A stretch of DNA of 64,000 bases from Streptomyces sp. NBC_00683. GTDB lineage: Bacteria > Actinomycetota > Actinomycetes > Streptomycetales > Streptomycetaceae. The position numbers and the translations under genes are program-made. The stretch spans positions 6,758,001 to 6,822,000 of the forward strand of contig NZ_CP109013.1 in the NCBI RefSeq assembly GCF_036226745.1. The letters are read 5' to 3'. Within the stretch, counting starts at the first letter, position 1; each line of letters begins with the position of its first letter. The notes under the pieces are model-generated. The model was not told where the DNA came from, ran no database searches, and saw only the letters and a list, made by a program, of their open reading frames with translations. This document shows, in pieces, positions 56,657-64,000 of the stretch.

Positions 56657-57557
56657 GCCGTACCTCCGTGGCGCAGATCTGGTAGCCGAACCAGGTGTTG
56701 ATCGCCAGCATCGGGCCGTTCCCGGCGTCGTTGCCGGTGTAGGCGTCCGTGTACCCGGCGGCCCGCGCCCGGTACAGCGAGTCGTTCTTCGCGAGCTTCG
56801 CAAGACCCCGGCCGCGGAAGGCGCGCCGGGTGCCGGTCATGCCCGACCAGTAGCGGGTCAGACCGTCGGTCTCCGCCACGCTGAACGCCGCCACCTCGCC
56901 GTCCGCCACCACGACCGAAGTGAGCCCGTGGTCGAAACCGGGCCGGCGCCAGGTCGTCGTCAGCCAGTCCTCGTAGTCGGTGAGTTCGGACGGGGTGTCG
57001 CTCGGCTCGTCCGCGGTCGTCTCGGCGTCCGCCTCGAACAGCGGGCGCGGATCGTCCTCGAAGTCGGCGGCGGTGAGCAACTCCACGCCTGCCGGGGCCT
57101 TCCGGAGAGCCGGCAGGGTGCTGTTCGCCAGATCGAGATGGAGGAAGTGGGCCGGACGGCTCGCCACATAGCCGCGCTTCTCGGCGAACGCGCGGTGGGC
57201 CGGCGCGTCGAGGACCCACGTGTGGACGGCCACCGCACCGACGCCGGCCAGATACTCCTCGGCGGTCCGCACCAGCAGCGAACCCGCCCCGCGCCCCATC
57301 CTGTCCGGACGGGTGTACGGATTGCAGAACCCCTGACCCGGTTCCGGGGTCTCGTAGGCGATACCGACCTGCGCGGTCCCGATCAGCTCGCCGTCCTCCT
57401 CGGCGACCAGCAGCCGGTAGTGCTTGTCGGGATGGGCGTCGGCCAGGTCACGCAGGACCTGCTCCGGAGTCGTCACCATGTAGGGCAGGGCCGCACGCCG
57501 CACCTGTACCCAGGCCTCCGCGTCGGCGGGCCGGAAGTCACGAACGATCACCGTCAT
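56637..57557 (-). CDS. Tandem GNAT acetyltransferase (306 aa)
   Basis: Two GNAT folds are in series. The first has LIGTAQVGI and RPDRMGRGAGSLLVRTAEE (~90-110, the acetyl-CoA loop). The second has VAAFSVAET and TRRAFRGRGLAKLAKNDSLYRA (~245-266), ending in GNGPMLAINTWFGYQ. The substrate is unknown. It is the first gene of the pair with the DUF402 gene, and divergent from the GntR gene. Confidence 0.85.
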   Translation of the reverse strand: MTVIVRDFRPADAEAWVQVRRAALPYMVTTPEQVLRDLADAHPDKHYRLLVAEEDGELIGTAQVGIAYETPEPGQGFCNPYTRPDRMGRGAGSLLVRTAEEYLAGVGAVAVHTWVLDAPAHRAFAEKRGYVASRPAHFLHLDLANSTLPALRKAPAGVELLTAADFEDDPRPLFEADAETTADEPSDTPSELTDYEDWLTTTWRRPGFDHGLTSVVVADGEVAAFSVAETDGLTRYWSGMTGTRRAFRGRGLAKLAKNDSLYRARAAGYTDAYTGNDAGNGPMLAINTWFGYQICATEVRHVHRLT

Positions 57558-57667
57558 GGGCCGGACGGTACGCGGAGTCCGGGTACCCCGCCTCCGAATT
57601 TCCGGCGGCGGGCCCGACCGGCCACCTGGTTGTCGGCGGCGGGCGGGCGGTGCGGGAGAATCGGCCC

Positions 57668-58042
57668 GTGACCCTGACGATCGCCATTGATCCGGATTCC
57701 GCCACCGCCCCGTACGAACAGCTGCGCACCCAGCTGTCCGAGCAGGCCAGGTCCGGCGCCCTGCCCGTCGGCTACCGACTGCCGACCGTACGCGGCCTCG
57801 CCGAGGAACTGGGCCTCGCCGCCAACACCGTCGCCAAGGCCTACCGGGCGCTGGAGGCCGACGGAGTGATCGAGACCCGCGGCCGTAACGGCACGTTCAT
57901 CGCGGCCGCGGGTGACGCGGCGGCACGGAAGGCCGCGACGGCGGCGCAGGAGTACGCCGACGGGGCCAGGCGCCTCGGCCTGTCGCGGGCCGAGGCACTC
58001 TCGCTGGCCGAGGACGCCGTGCGGGCGGCCTACGGGCAGTGA
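57668..58042 (+). CDS. YtrA-subfamily GntR regulator (124 aa)
   Basis: A short GntR protein with the winged HTH PYEQLRTQLSEQARSGALPVGYRLPTVRGLAEELGLAANTVAKAYRALEADGVIETRGRNGTFI divided across residues ~16-80 and only a small helical tail, as in the YtrA group. These usually repress adjacent transporter operons; here the only divergent neighbours are the GNAT/DUF402 pair. GTG 57668 is the start. Confidence 0.82.
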   Translation: MTLTIAIDPDSATAPYEQLRTQLSEQARSGALPVGYRLPTVRGLAEELGLAANTVAKAYRALEADGVIETRGRNGTFIAAAGDAAARKAATAAQEYADGARRLGLSRAEALSLAEDAVRAAYGQ

Positions 58043-58068
58043 CCTCAGGGTGCTGGGACGCAGGGCGC

Positions 58069-59163
58069 TCAGAGGTACAGGCCCTCGTCCGCCCTCGCGT
58101 CCTGCTTCGGCACGGAGGGGGGAACGCTGCCGCGCCGCAGCGAGTACAGCTCGGCGAGCGTCGCACCCTCCCGGCCCAGGCCCTCCTCCGTACCCAGCCA
58201 GGACACCGACTCCGCCCGGGTCAGCGAGCCCACCTCGATCCGGGCCAGGCAGCGGCCCGGCCTGACGACCGCGGGGTGCAGCCGCTCCAGGTCCTCGTTG
58301 GTCGTCACCCCCACCAGGACGTTGCGTCCCTGGCCCAGCAGACCGTCCGTCAGGTTCAGCAGCCGGGACAGCGCCTGGCCAGCCGTGTGCTTGGCCTCGC
58401 CACGGATCAGCTCGTCGCAGTCCTCCAGGAGCAGCAGCCGCCACCGGCCCTTCGCCGAGCCGTCGTCCTCGCCGATCGCGATGTCCATCAGATAGCCGAC
58501 ATCGTTGAAGAGCCGCTCCGGGTCCAGCACGCAGTCCACCTGGCACCAGTCGCGCCACGACCGGGCCAGCGTGCGCAGCGCGGAGGTCTTGCCGGTGCCC
58601 GGGGGGCCGTGCAGCAGGAGCAGCCGGCCGGAGATGTCGTCCGGAGTGACCTTCATCAGCCGGTCCATGGCATCGGCCACCGGAGCCGTGTAGTTGGTGC
58701 GGACCTCGTCCCAGGTCCCCGCGGCGATCTGCCGGGTGGTGCGGTGCGGGCCGCGGCGCGGGGACACGTACCAGAACCCCATCGTCACGTTCTCGGGCTG
58801 GGGCTCAGGCTCGTCCTTCGCACCGTCCGTCGCCTGCGCCAGTACCTTCTCCGCCAGTTCGGGGCTGGTGGCCGTGACCGTCACGTCGGCGCCCCGGTTC
58901 CACCGCGAGATCAGCAGTGTCCACCCGTCGCCCTCGGCGAGCGTGGCACTGCGGTCGTCGTCCCGGGCGGCCCGCAGGACCTTGGCCGCCGGCGGCAGCA
59001 GGGTCGCCCCCGACTTCACACGATCGAGGGAGGAACTGTGCGAGTACGGCTGCTCGCCCGTCGCGAAGCGCCCGAGGAACAGCGCATCGACGACGTCGGA
59101 CGGCGAATCGCTGTCGTCGACGGTGAGCCGGATCGGCAGAGCGGACTCAGGGTTGGCAGACAT
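58069..59163 (-). CDS. DUF5925 domain AAA ATPase (364 aa)
   Basis: The N-terminal ~150 residues match DUF5925 (LTVDDSDSPSDVVDALFLGRF). The AAA domain has Walker A LLLHGPPGTGKTSALRTLA (~183), Walker B LLLLEDCDELI (~250), sensor GVTTNEDLERLHPAVVRPGR with the Arg finger, and a C-terminal lid. It is a BCS1-like remodelling ATPase typical of streptomycetes. ATG 59172 is an alternative start. Confidence 0.85.
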   Translation of the reverse strand: MSANPESALPIRLTVDDSDSPSDVVDALFLGRFATGEQPYSHSSSLDRVKSGATLLPPAAKVLRAARDDDRSATLAEGDGWTLLISRWNRGADVTVTATSPELAEKVLAQATDGAKDEPEPQPENVTMGFWYVSPRRGPHRTTRQIAAGTWDEVRTNYTAPVADAMDRLMKVTPDDISGRLLLLHGPPGTGKTSALRTLARSWRDWCQVDCVLDPERLFNDVGYLMDIAIGEDDGSAKGRWRLLLLEDCDELIRGEAKHTAGQALSRLLNLTDGLLGQGRNVLVGVTTNEDLERLHPAVVRPGRCLARIEVGSLTRAESVSWLGTEEGLGREGATLAELYSLRRGSVPPSVPKQDARADEGLYL

Positions 59164-59285
59164 GGCGCCCATGATCCGGCACGGCGGCACCCCGTGCACC
59201 CAGGTTTCGCGAGCTGCTCCCGGCCGGGGCGCACGGCATCCCCGTACCGCCCAGCCCGAGGTCAGCGCGGCGCGCGCCCTGGGAG

Positions 59286-61142
59286 TCACCCATCGAGCCC
59301 GGGCCCCGGGCGCGCCGCTGCGTGCGCCGTCCCGCGCAGCGCGTACAGATGCGCGTCGTCGTTCGACAGGACGCGCACCAGATCGGGCCGGGCGTCGAGG
59401 CTGCGGATCAGCCGCCGCTCCCACGAAGCGGAGTGCCCCGCGGTGAGCCGCAGGTACTCCGCCTGGCGGTGACCGGCCATCAGATACGCCTGCGGACCCG
59501 CCTCCCGCAGCGCAGCGACCAGCCCGCCCACCAGGACCGGATCGCGGGGCGCGGCCGTCGGACGCAGGGCGCCGGGGGAGAGCGCGGGCCCGGGCCCGGC
59601 CCCGCTTCCGTCGCTCAGCCACACCAGCCGCCCCGGACCGCCGGGAAGCCCCTCCACGTACGCGACAGCCTCGGACTCACCGCGGGTGACCCGTTCGAAC
59701 GGGGCATCGCCGCCCCGCACCACGAGGAAGCCACCGGTCAGCGCGAGCCCCGCGAGGAGCGCGCCGACCGGGGCCGGGCTCATCCGGCCGCGCTCCCGCC
59801 CGCCCGCCGTGGCCCCGGCTGCCGTCCCGGATCCGGCACGCGGAAACAGTGCGAGGGCGGCCAGCAGGGCGGTTCCGGGCAGCGCGCACGCGAAGACCTG
59901 TGCCGCCACGGCCTCGTCCATCGGCCGGAGCAGGAGCACCGGGACCGGCGCGAACGCCACGACGAGCAACGTACGTTCCGAGTGGCCGTGGCTGTGCCGC
60001 CGCCACCATCCGTACCAGGCGAGCAGGAGGACCGCGGCGGCCGGCACCACCCCGGCCGGCAACAGCAGTTGCCGTTCGGTGCCGCCCCCGGGCCCCGGTG
60101 TCCCGGCCGGCGGACGGAACACCCTCAGCGGCTCGCCGGAGAACACGGTCCACCCCACGGCCAGGAGCACGATGAGCACCAGCGGCCCGTACAGCTGCGA
60201 ACGGCGTGCCAGGACGAGCCCGGCGAGGACGGCCAGCATGAACAGGGCAGTCGGCGCATGGGTGACCAGCGCGGCGGCGAACACGGCGACGACGACCGCA
60301 GGGACGGCGGTCCTGGGGCGGAGCCCTTCCGCGCGCACCTCGGCCTCGCCCGGAGGCCGTTCCCCCGGAGGCCGCTCGCGCTCGTACGGATCCGCGTTCC
60401 GGGGCACCCGGATCCGGACCAGTACCAGGGCGACGAACGACAGATGGAGCAGATGGGCGATGCCCTCGGCGGCGCTGCCGTCCGGAACCGCCCAGGCGCT
60501 CAGCACGAAGATCCACGCACCGGTCCACGGAGCCCGCCAGCCCGCCCGGACCTGCCGCATCATCAGCAACAGGGGCCCCAGCGCCAGCAGATGTACGGCC
60601 GCAGGCCACCACCGGGCCAGCACGGCGGCGTCCGCCGGGGTTCCCGTCGTGAACTCCGCCAGGATCTCCGCCGCCCCGGACGGCGCGGAAACGGCACCCG
60701 ACGCGGCCTGCAGGCCGTGCAGGGAGAACAGGGTGGCGAGCAGCACGGCCGTCAGCAGAGCGCGGCGCGGCCGGTCGAGCCAGAGGAGCGAGACGAAGGC
60801 CAGCACGAGCAGCCCGGCCCCCAGAAAGGTCGTCGCGGGCAGTACGGAGACGAGTCCCAGGTCGTCCATCCTGTTCAGCTCCCGGTCACCGAGGGAGCGC
60901 AGCGGCAGCCAGAACAGGGCGAGCGCGGCGGCCAGCAGCAGCCCGATGCCGAGCTCGGGGCCGAACGGCAGGGGGAGCGCGCGGCGACCGCGCGGGGCAG
61001 TGCTGACGTCCCCGGCGGTGCCCGTGAAGGAGCCCGGACCGGCCGACGCGGTCGGGGACGGAGGTGACGTGGGTGAACTCGGGACGGTGGCTGCCTGCGG
61101 CAGCGGTGTTCTCAGCGCCCAGGCGGGCCGGTGCTCGGTCAT
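59286..61142 (-). CDS. Large polytopic membrane protein of a polysaccharide cluster (618 aa)
   Basis: A Pro/Ser-rich cytoplasmic N-terminus (~60 residues) precedes roughly 11-13 hydrophobic helices to ~residue 500, then a soluble C-terminal part likely outside (AYVEGLPGGPGRLVWLSDG, MAGHRQAEYLRLT). The architecture is that of GT-C/ArnT-like or O-antigen-type membrane enzymes, but I see no certain catalytic motif. It follows a strong hairpin, so it is probably transcribed apart from the deacetylase gene upstream. Confidence 0.7.
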   Translation of the reverse strand: MTEHRPAWALRTPLPQAATVPSSPTSPPSPTASAGPGSFTGTAGDVSTAPRGRRALPLPFGPELGIGLLLAAALALFWLPLRSLGDRELNRMDDLGLVSVLPATTFLGAGLLVLAFVSLLWLDRPRRALLTAVLLATLFSLHGLQAASGAVSAPSGAAEILAEFTTGTPADAAVLARWWPAAVHLLALGPLLLMMRQVRAGWRAPWTGAWIFVLSAWAVPDGSAAEGIAHLLHLSFVALVLVRIRVPRNADPYERERPPGERPPGEAEVRAEGLRPRTAVPAVVVAVFAAALVTHAPTALFMLAVLAGLVLARRSQLYGPLVLIVLLAVGWTVFSGEPLRVFRPPAGTPGPGGGTERQLLLPAGVVPAAAVLLLAWYGWWRRHSHGHSERTLLVVAFAPVPVLLLRPMDEAVAAQVFACALPGTALLAALALFPRAGSGTAAGATAGGRERGRMSPAPVGALLAGLALTGGFLVVRGGDAPFERVTRGESEAVAYVEGLPGGPGRLVWLSDGSGAGPGPALSPGALRPTAAPRDPVLVGGLVAALREAGPQAYLMAGHRQAEYLRLTAGHSASWERRLIRSLDARPDLVRVLSNDDAHLYALRGTAHAAARPGPGLDG

Positions 61143-61226
61143 CTCTGTTCTCTCCTGCTCTCTCCTGTGCCGATGGGTGCCTGCGGGCGGCGATGGGTGT
61201 CCCTGGGCAGTGCGAGGAGCGGGCAG

Positions 61227-61270
61227 CCGGACTCACCGGACGGGCGCCGTTGCCCGTCCGGTGAGTCCGG
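61227..61270. terminator. Strong terminator after the deacetylase gene
   Basis: A perfect 19-bp stem (61227-61245 with 61252-61270) and a six-base loop lie 12 bases after the stop of the minus-strand deacetylase gene. Confidence 0.85.
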
Positions 61271-61281
61271 CCGTCCTTGGA

Positions 61282-62106
61282 TCAGGCCGGTCCCGGAGCG
61301 GCCCCTGAAGCCGCTCCGGAGCCGTCGAAGAAGCGGCGCGCACGGCGCACGCCGCGTACGACCGCGAAGCCCTTCGTGAGCGTCCGGTCCACGGCGAAGG
61401 TGCGGGCGACCGCCCGGCCCTCGACCAGTCGTGCGAACTCGGCGGTACGCGTGCCGCGGCGGACCGTCACCCGCTCCAGGGCGTACGGCCCCTGGCGGCG
61501 GTGTGCCAGCGCGTTGCCCACGGCCAGGGACTGGGCGAAGCCCGCCGCCCGCACCGCCTGCCGCACCCGGCGGCTGGAGTAGCCGTAGGGATAGGCGAAG
61601 GAGGCCGGGCGCCCGCCCAGTTCACCGGCGATGATGTCCCGGCAGCGCACCGTCTCGGCCCGCAGCCGCGCGTCGTCGAGCTGGTCCAGCTGGGGATGGG
61701 TGTGGCTGTGGCCCCCGATCTCCACACCCGCCGCCGCGAGTTCCCGTACCTGGCCCCAGTCGAGCATGGTGTCCGGGGCGCCGCCCTCGTCGTACGCACC
61801 GCGCAGCCAGCCGGTGGAGACGAAGACGGTGGCGGCGAAGCCGTGTTCGGCGAGCACCGGCAGGGCGTGCCGGTGCACCCCCTCGTAGCCGTCGTCGAAG
61901 GTGATCAGCACGGGCCGGGACGGCAGGGGCCGCCCGGAGCGCCAGCCCTCACCGAGTGCCGCCGTGGTGAGCGGGGTGAAGCCGCGCCCGGCGAGGATCT
62001 CCATCTGCGCCCGGAACGCGCCGGGCGACACGGAGAGCCCGTACGCGGCGGAGGCCGGACGGTGCCCCACCGCGTGGTACATGAGGATCGGTACGGCCAC
62101 ACTCAC
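61282..62106 (-). CDS. Polysaccharide deacetylase (CE4; 274 aa)
   Basis: The NodB-homology domain has LITFDDGYEG (catalytic Asp and metal Asp), VEIGGHSHTHPQL (metal His pair), and FAYPYGYSSRRVR. ILMYHAVG at the N-terminus is typical. It removes acetyl groups from cell-envelope glycans. The GTG start at 62106 overlaps the upstream glycosyltransferase gene by four bases, showing a coupled operon of three genes. Confidence 0.88.
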   Translation of the reverse strand: MSVAVPILMYHAVGHRPASAAYGLSVSPGAFRAQMEILAGRGFTPLTTAALGEGWRSGRPLPSRPVLITFDDGYEGVHRHALPVLAEHGFAATVFVSTGWLRGAYDEGGAPDTMLDWGQVRELAAAGVEIGGHSHTHPQLDQLDDARLRAETVRCRDIIAGELGGRPASFAYPYGYSSRRVRQAVRAAGFAQSLAVGNALAHRRQGPYALERVTVRRGTRTAEFARLVEGRAVARTFAVDRTLTKGFAVVRGVRRARRFFDGSGAASGAAPGPA

Positions 62107-63149
62107 GACGGCTCACCCCGCGCGCCCGGGCCCGGTGCCCCGGTGTCCTCCGCCTCCGGGGGCCGCCGTTCGACGGCCGGTACGGAGAACGCCGCCCCGT
62201 TGCCCCGGGAACGGACGCTCCCCACGGCGTAGCCGCCCGCGGCTGCCAGCACACCGGTCACGACGGCGCCCGCCCGGCCGGCCCCTCCGGACCTGCCGAG
62301 CAACGCGTCCCGTACACCCCGCACCACCCCGGCCGGAAGCACCCGGGTGGTGTAGCGGCGCTCGGACTCGAGCCCCTTGCCCGCGCCGACGCTCCGCGAC
62401 ACGAGTGCCTTGGAAAGCCCCTCGGCGTAGCAGCGGGTACGGAAGTAGCGGAACCCCTCCCGCACCGCGGGGACCTTGTGGTGGATCACCGCGCGGTCGT
62501 CGATCAGCAGGACCGCGCGGGGCAGGGCACGGGCGAGCCGGATGCAGAGCTCCGTCTCCTCGCCGCCCAGCGGCCGCTTGTCGCCGTCCCGCCCGATGCC
62601 GGTGGCGAAGCCGCCCGCGGCGTCGAACGCCGTGCGCCGGAACGACGCGTTGCCCCCGAGGACGTTGCGGACCCGGACCGTGCCGGGCGGCAGCCCCCTG
62701 TACGTACACCCGACGACCCAGTCGAACTCCTCGGGAAACCAGGCAGGCCTGCGGCCCGAGGACCAGGCGGGCACGGTCCGTCCGCCGACGGCCATCACCC
62801 GCGGATCGTCGTAGCCCTTGTCGAAGTGGCGCAGCCAGTCCTCCTCGGCCACGGCGTCGTCGTCGAGGAACGCGACGATCTCCCCGCGGGCCGCGGCGAT
62901 ACCGGTGTTGCGGCCGGCCGAGAGGCCGCGGGGGCCCGCGTTCGCGAGCACCCGCACCGCCCCGGACCGCCCCGGCTGCCCGTACTCCTTGCCCAGCCGC
63001 TCCAGCAGCGCCGGGTTGTGGTCCACCACCAGCAGGATCTCCCGGGCCGGCAGGGACTGCGCGCGTACCGAGCCGACGGCCGCGAGGATGTCCTCCCAGC
63101 GGTCCTCGGTGTACACACAGATGACCACGGAGAAGTCGCGCAGGTTCAC
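62103..63149 (-). CDS. Family 2 glycosyltransferase (348 aa)
   Basis: A GT-A fold with FSVVICVYTEDRWEDILAAV, LLVVDHNP, SAGRNTGIAAARGEIVAFLDDDAV (DxD, ~85) and GGNASFRRTAFDAAGGF, then GGEETELCIRLARA carrying the catalytic ED. A short hydrophobic stretch near the end (VVTGVLAAAGGYAVGS) may anchor it. The GTG start overlaps the preceding gene by four bases. Confidence 0.88.
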   Translation of the reverse strand: MNLRDFSVVICVYTEDRWEDILAAVGSVRAQSLPAREILLVVDHNPALLERLGKEYGQPGRSGAVRVLANAGPRGLSAGRNTGIAAARGEIVAFLDDDAVAEEDWLRHFDKGYDDPRVMAVGGRTVPAWSSGRRPAWFPEEFDWVVGCTYRGLPPGTVRVRNVLGGNASFRRTAFDAAGGFATGIGRDGDKRPLGGEETELCIRLARALPRAVLLIDDRAVIHHKVPAVREGFRYFRTRCYAEGLSKALVSRSVGAGKGLESERRYTTRVLPAGVVRGVRDALLGRSGGAGRAGAVVTGVLAAAGGYAVGSVRSRGNGAAFSVPAVERRPPEAEDTGAPGPGARGEPS

Positions 63150-63976
63150 AGCACCTGTCCCCGGCCGATGACCGCGGGCACGGCGGCCGCCCGGCGCCCG
63201 CCGCGGCGTACGCGCTTCTCCCTGAGGATCACCCTGAGCACCCGGATCCCGTCGCGCACGGCACTGAGGTTGCTGACGCCGTGGATCCGGTTGTACTCGT
63301 GACTCGGGACCTCCTGGACCCTGAGTCCGGCCTTGACCACCCGGATGTTCATCAGCGTCTCGATCTCGAAGCCCGTGCAGTCCAGGGTGATCCTGTCCAG
63401 GCAGTGCTTCCAGAAGGCGTTGTAGCCGTAGCAGAGGTCGGTGTAGCGGGCCCCGAACTTGCGGTTGACGACGGTGCACAGCGCCCAGTTGCCGAACTTG
63501 CGGACCGGCGTCATGTCGTCCGTGCCGCCCCCGTTGGCGAAGCGGGAGCCCTTGGCGAAGTCGGCGCCGCCGACCAGGGCCGAGACGTAGCTGACGATCT
63601 CTTCGCCGTCCGCCGAACCGTCCGCGTCGACCATCACGATGATCTCACCGGTGCAGGCGGCGAAGCCGCTGATCAGGGCGTCTCCCTTGCCCTTGCCGAC
63701 CTGCTTGACGACCACGACGTCAGGGCGCAGTTCACGGGCCACCCTGATCGTGTCGTCGCTGGAATTCCCGTCGACGAGCACGACTTCATGAATCCAGTCG
63801 GGCAGGGTCTTGAACACATAGGGAAGATTCTCCGCCTCGTTCATGGCGGGGATCACGACACTTACCGGCGGCGCTATCGCGAGGTGGGAAGAGATCGGTC
63901 GGTATTCGCTCTCCATTCGAGCGACTTCGGTCTCTTCGGTTGTCGATCTGATCGAGGAAGGCAGAACTGAACTCAT
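63146..63976 (-). CDS. DPM1-like family 2 glycosyltransferase (276 aa)
   Basis: It resembles dolichol-phosphate mannosyltransferase-type GT2 enzymes: VSVVIPAMNEAENLPYVF, VVLVDGNSSDDT, KGKGDALISGF, IIVMVDADGSADGEE (DxD), FAKGSRFANGGGTDD, CTGFEIETLMNIRV. No C-terminal membrane helices, so it probably makes a polyprenyl-phosphate sugar or extends a glycan at the membrane face. First gene of the operon; AGAGGGA precedes ATG 63976. Confidence 0.88.
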   Translation of the reverse strand: MSSVLPSSIRSTTEETEVARMESEYRPISSHLAIAPPVSVVIPAMNEAENLPYVFKTLPDWIHEVVLVDGNSSDDTIRVARELRPDVVVVKQVGKGKGDALISGFAACTGEIIVMVDADGSADGEEIVSYVSALVGGADFAKGSRFANGGGTDDMTPVRKFGNWALCTVVNRKFGARYTDLCYGYNAFWKHCLDRITLDCTGFEIETLMNIRVVKAGLRVQEVPSHEYNRIHGVSNLSAVRDGIRVLRVILREKRVRRGGRRAAAVPAVIGRGQVL

Positions 63977-64000
63977 GAGTCTTTTCCCTCTCGTCCGGTG

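Noticed and set aside
1..64000. CRISPR array, tRNA or integrase marking the island ends
   Set aside because: No regularly spaced repeats, no cloverleaf-like sequence with a matching CCA-proximal repeat, and no integrase motif were found. The island borders remain undefined.

Overview
This is a high-GC actinobacterial chromosome segment, almost certainly from a Streptomyces. The signs are strong third-codon G/C bias, frequent GTG/TTG starts, a TTA codon in an accessory gene, a LexA-type SOS box of actinobacterial form, a secreted PLA2, an LPMO and a pectate lyase, and a DUF5925 AAA gene. No tRNA, rRNA or CRISPR array was seen.

About 0.3-35 kb is an accessory, defence-type island broken by a few ordinary genes. 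It holds two paralogous CoiA-like nuclease-fold proteins, a HelD-like helicase with a long C-terminal extension, a single-chain GmrSD-type (DUF262/DUF1524) protein fused to an alkyltransferase-like domain and preceded by a small partner gene, and a ParB/sulfiredoxin-fold protein. It also holds a 1,941-residue SF1 helicase with a Vsr/DUF559-type nuclease and a GreA/B C-terminal-like domain, a UvrD-type helicase with a RelE/ParE-like N-terminus, and a drmA-drmB-drmC operon (the DISARM core). No DISARM methyltransferase is visible. Five of these units (both CoiA-like genes, the HelD-like gene, the SF1 helicase-nuclease and drmABC) share one upstream element: a TTGTGA -35-like hexamer, a conserved GTGAACTRAGTCAA core, and a NATRYT -10-like hexamer 16-17 bases on. 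This argues that dispersed defence genes are switched as one regulon. A second link is a repeated helical module (signature PxLSALV) found twice in one CoiA-like protein, once in the other, and as most of the small partner protein of the GmrSD-like gene.

Interspersed at 4-10 kb and 13.8-16 kb are a bldA-type (TTA) membrane protein gene, a broken anti-sigma-type kinase gene, a type-VII-secretion-like operon with a muramidase-like protein, a secreted phospholipase A2 and a HEAT-repeat protein.

From 35 to 43 kb the window holds an ABC-2-like membrane protein, an SOS-controlled dnaE2 plus degenerate Y-family polymerase pair, a secreted lipase with twin operator-like boxes, and a sortase-anchored LPMO. 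From 43.2 to 47.6 kb there is a plastic segment bounded by a 65-bp direct repeat, with an intact IS630-family element, a truncated second copy, a serine hydrolase, an ankyrin protein and a 53-residue zinc-finger protein.

From 47.8 to 64 kb lie a pectate lyase with a LacI-type operator, a PhoD phosphatase, a response regulator divergent from a tctCBA tricarboxylate transporter, a methyltransferase-NUDIX-VOC triple fusion, DUF402 and GNAT genes, a GntR regulator, an AAA ATPase, and an envelope-polysaccharide cluster (two GT2 enzymes, a polysaccharide deacetylase and a large membrane protein).
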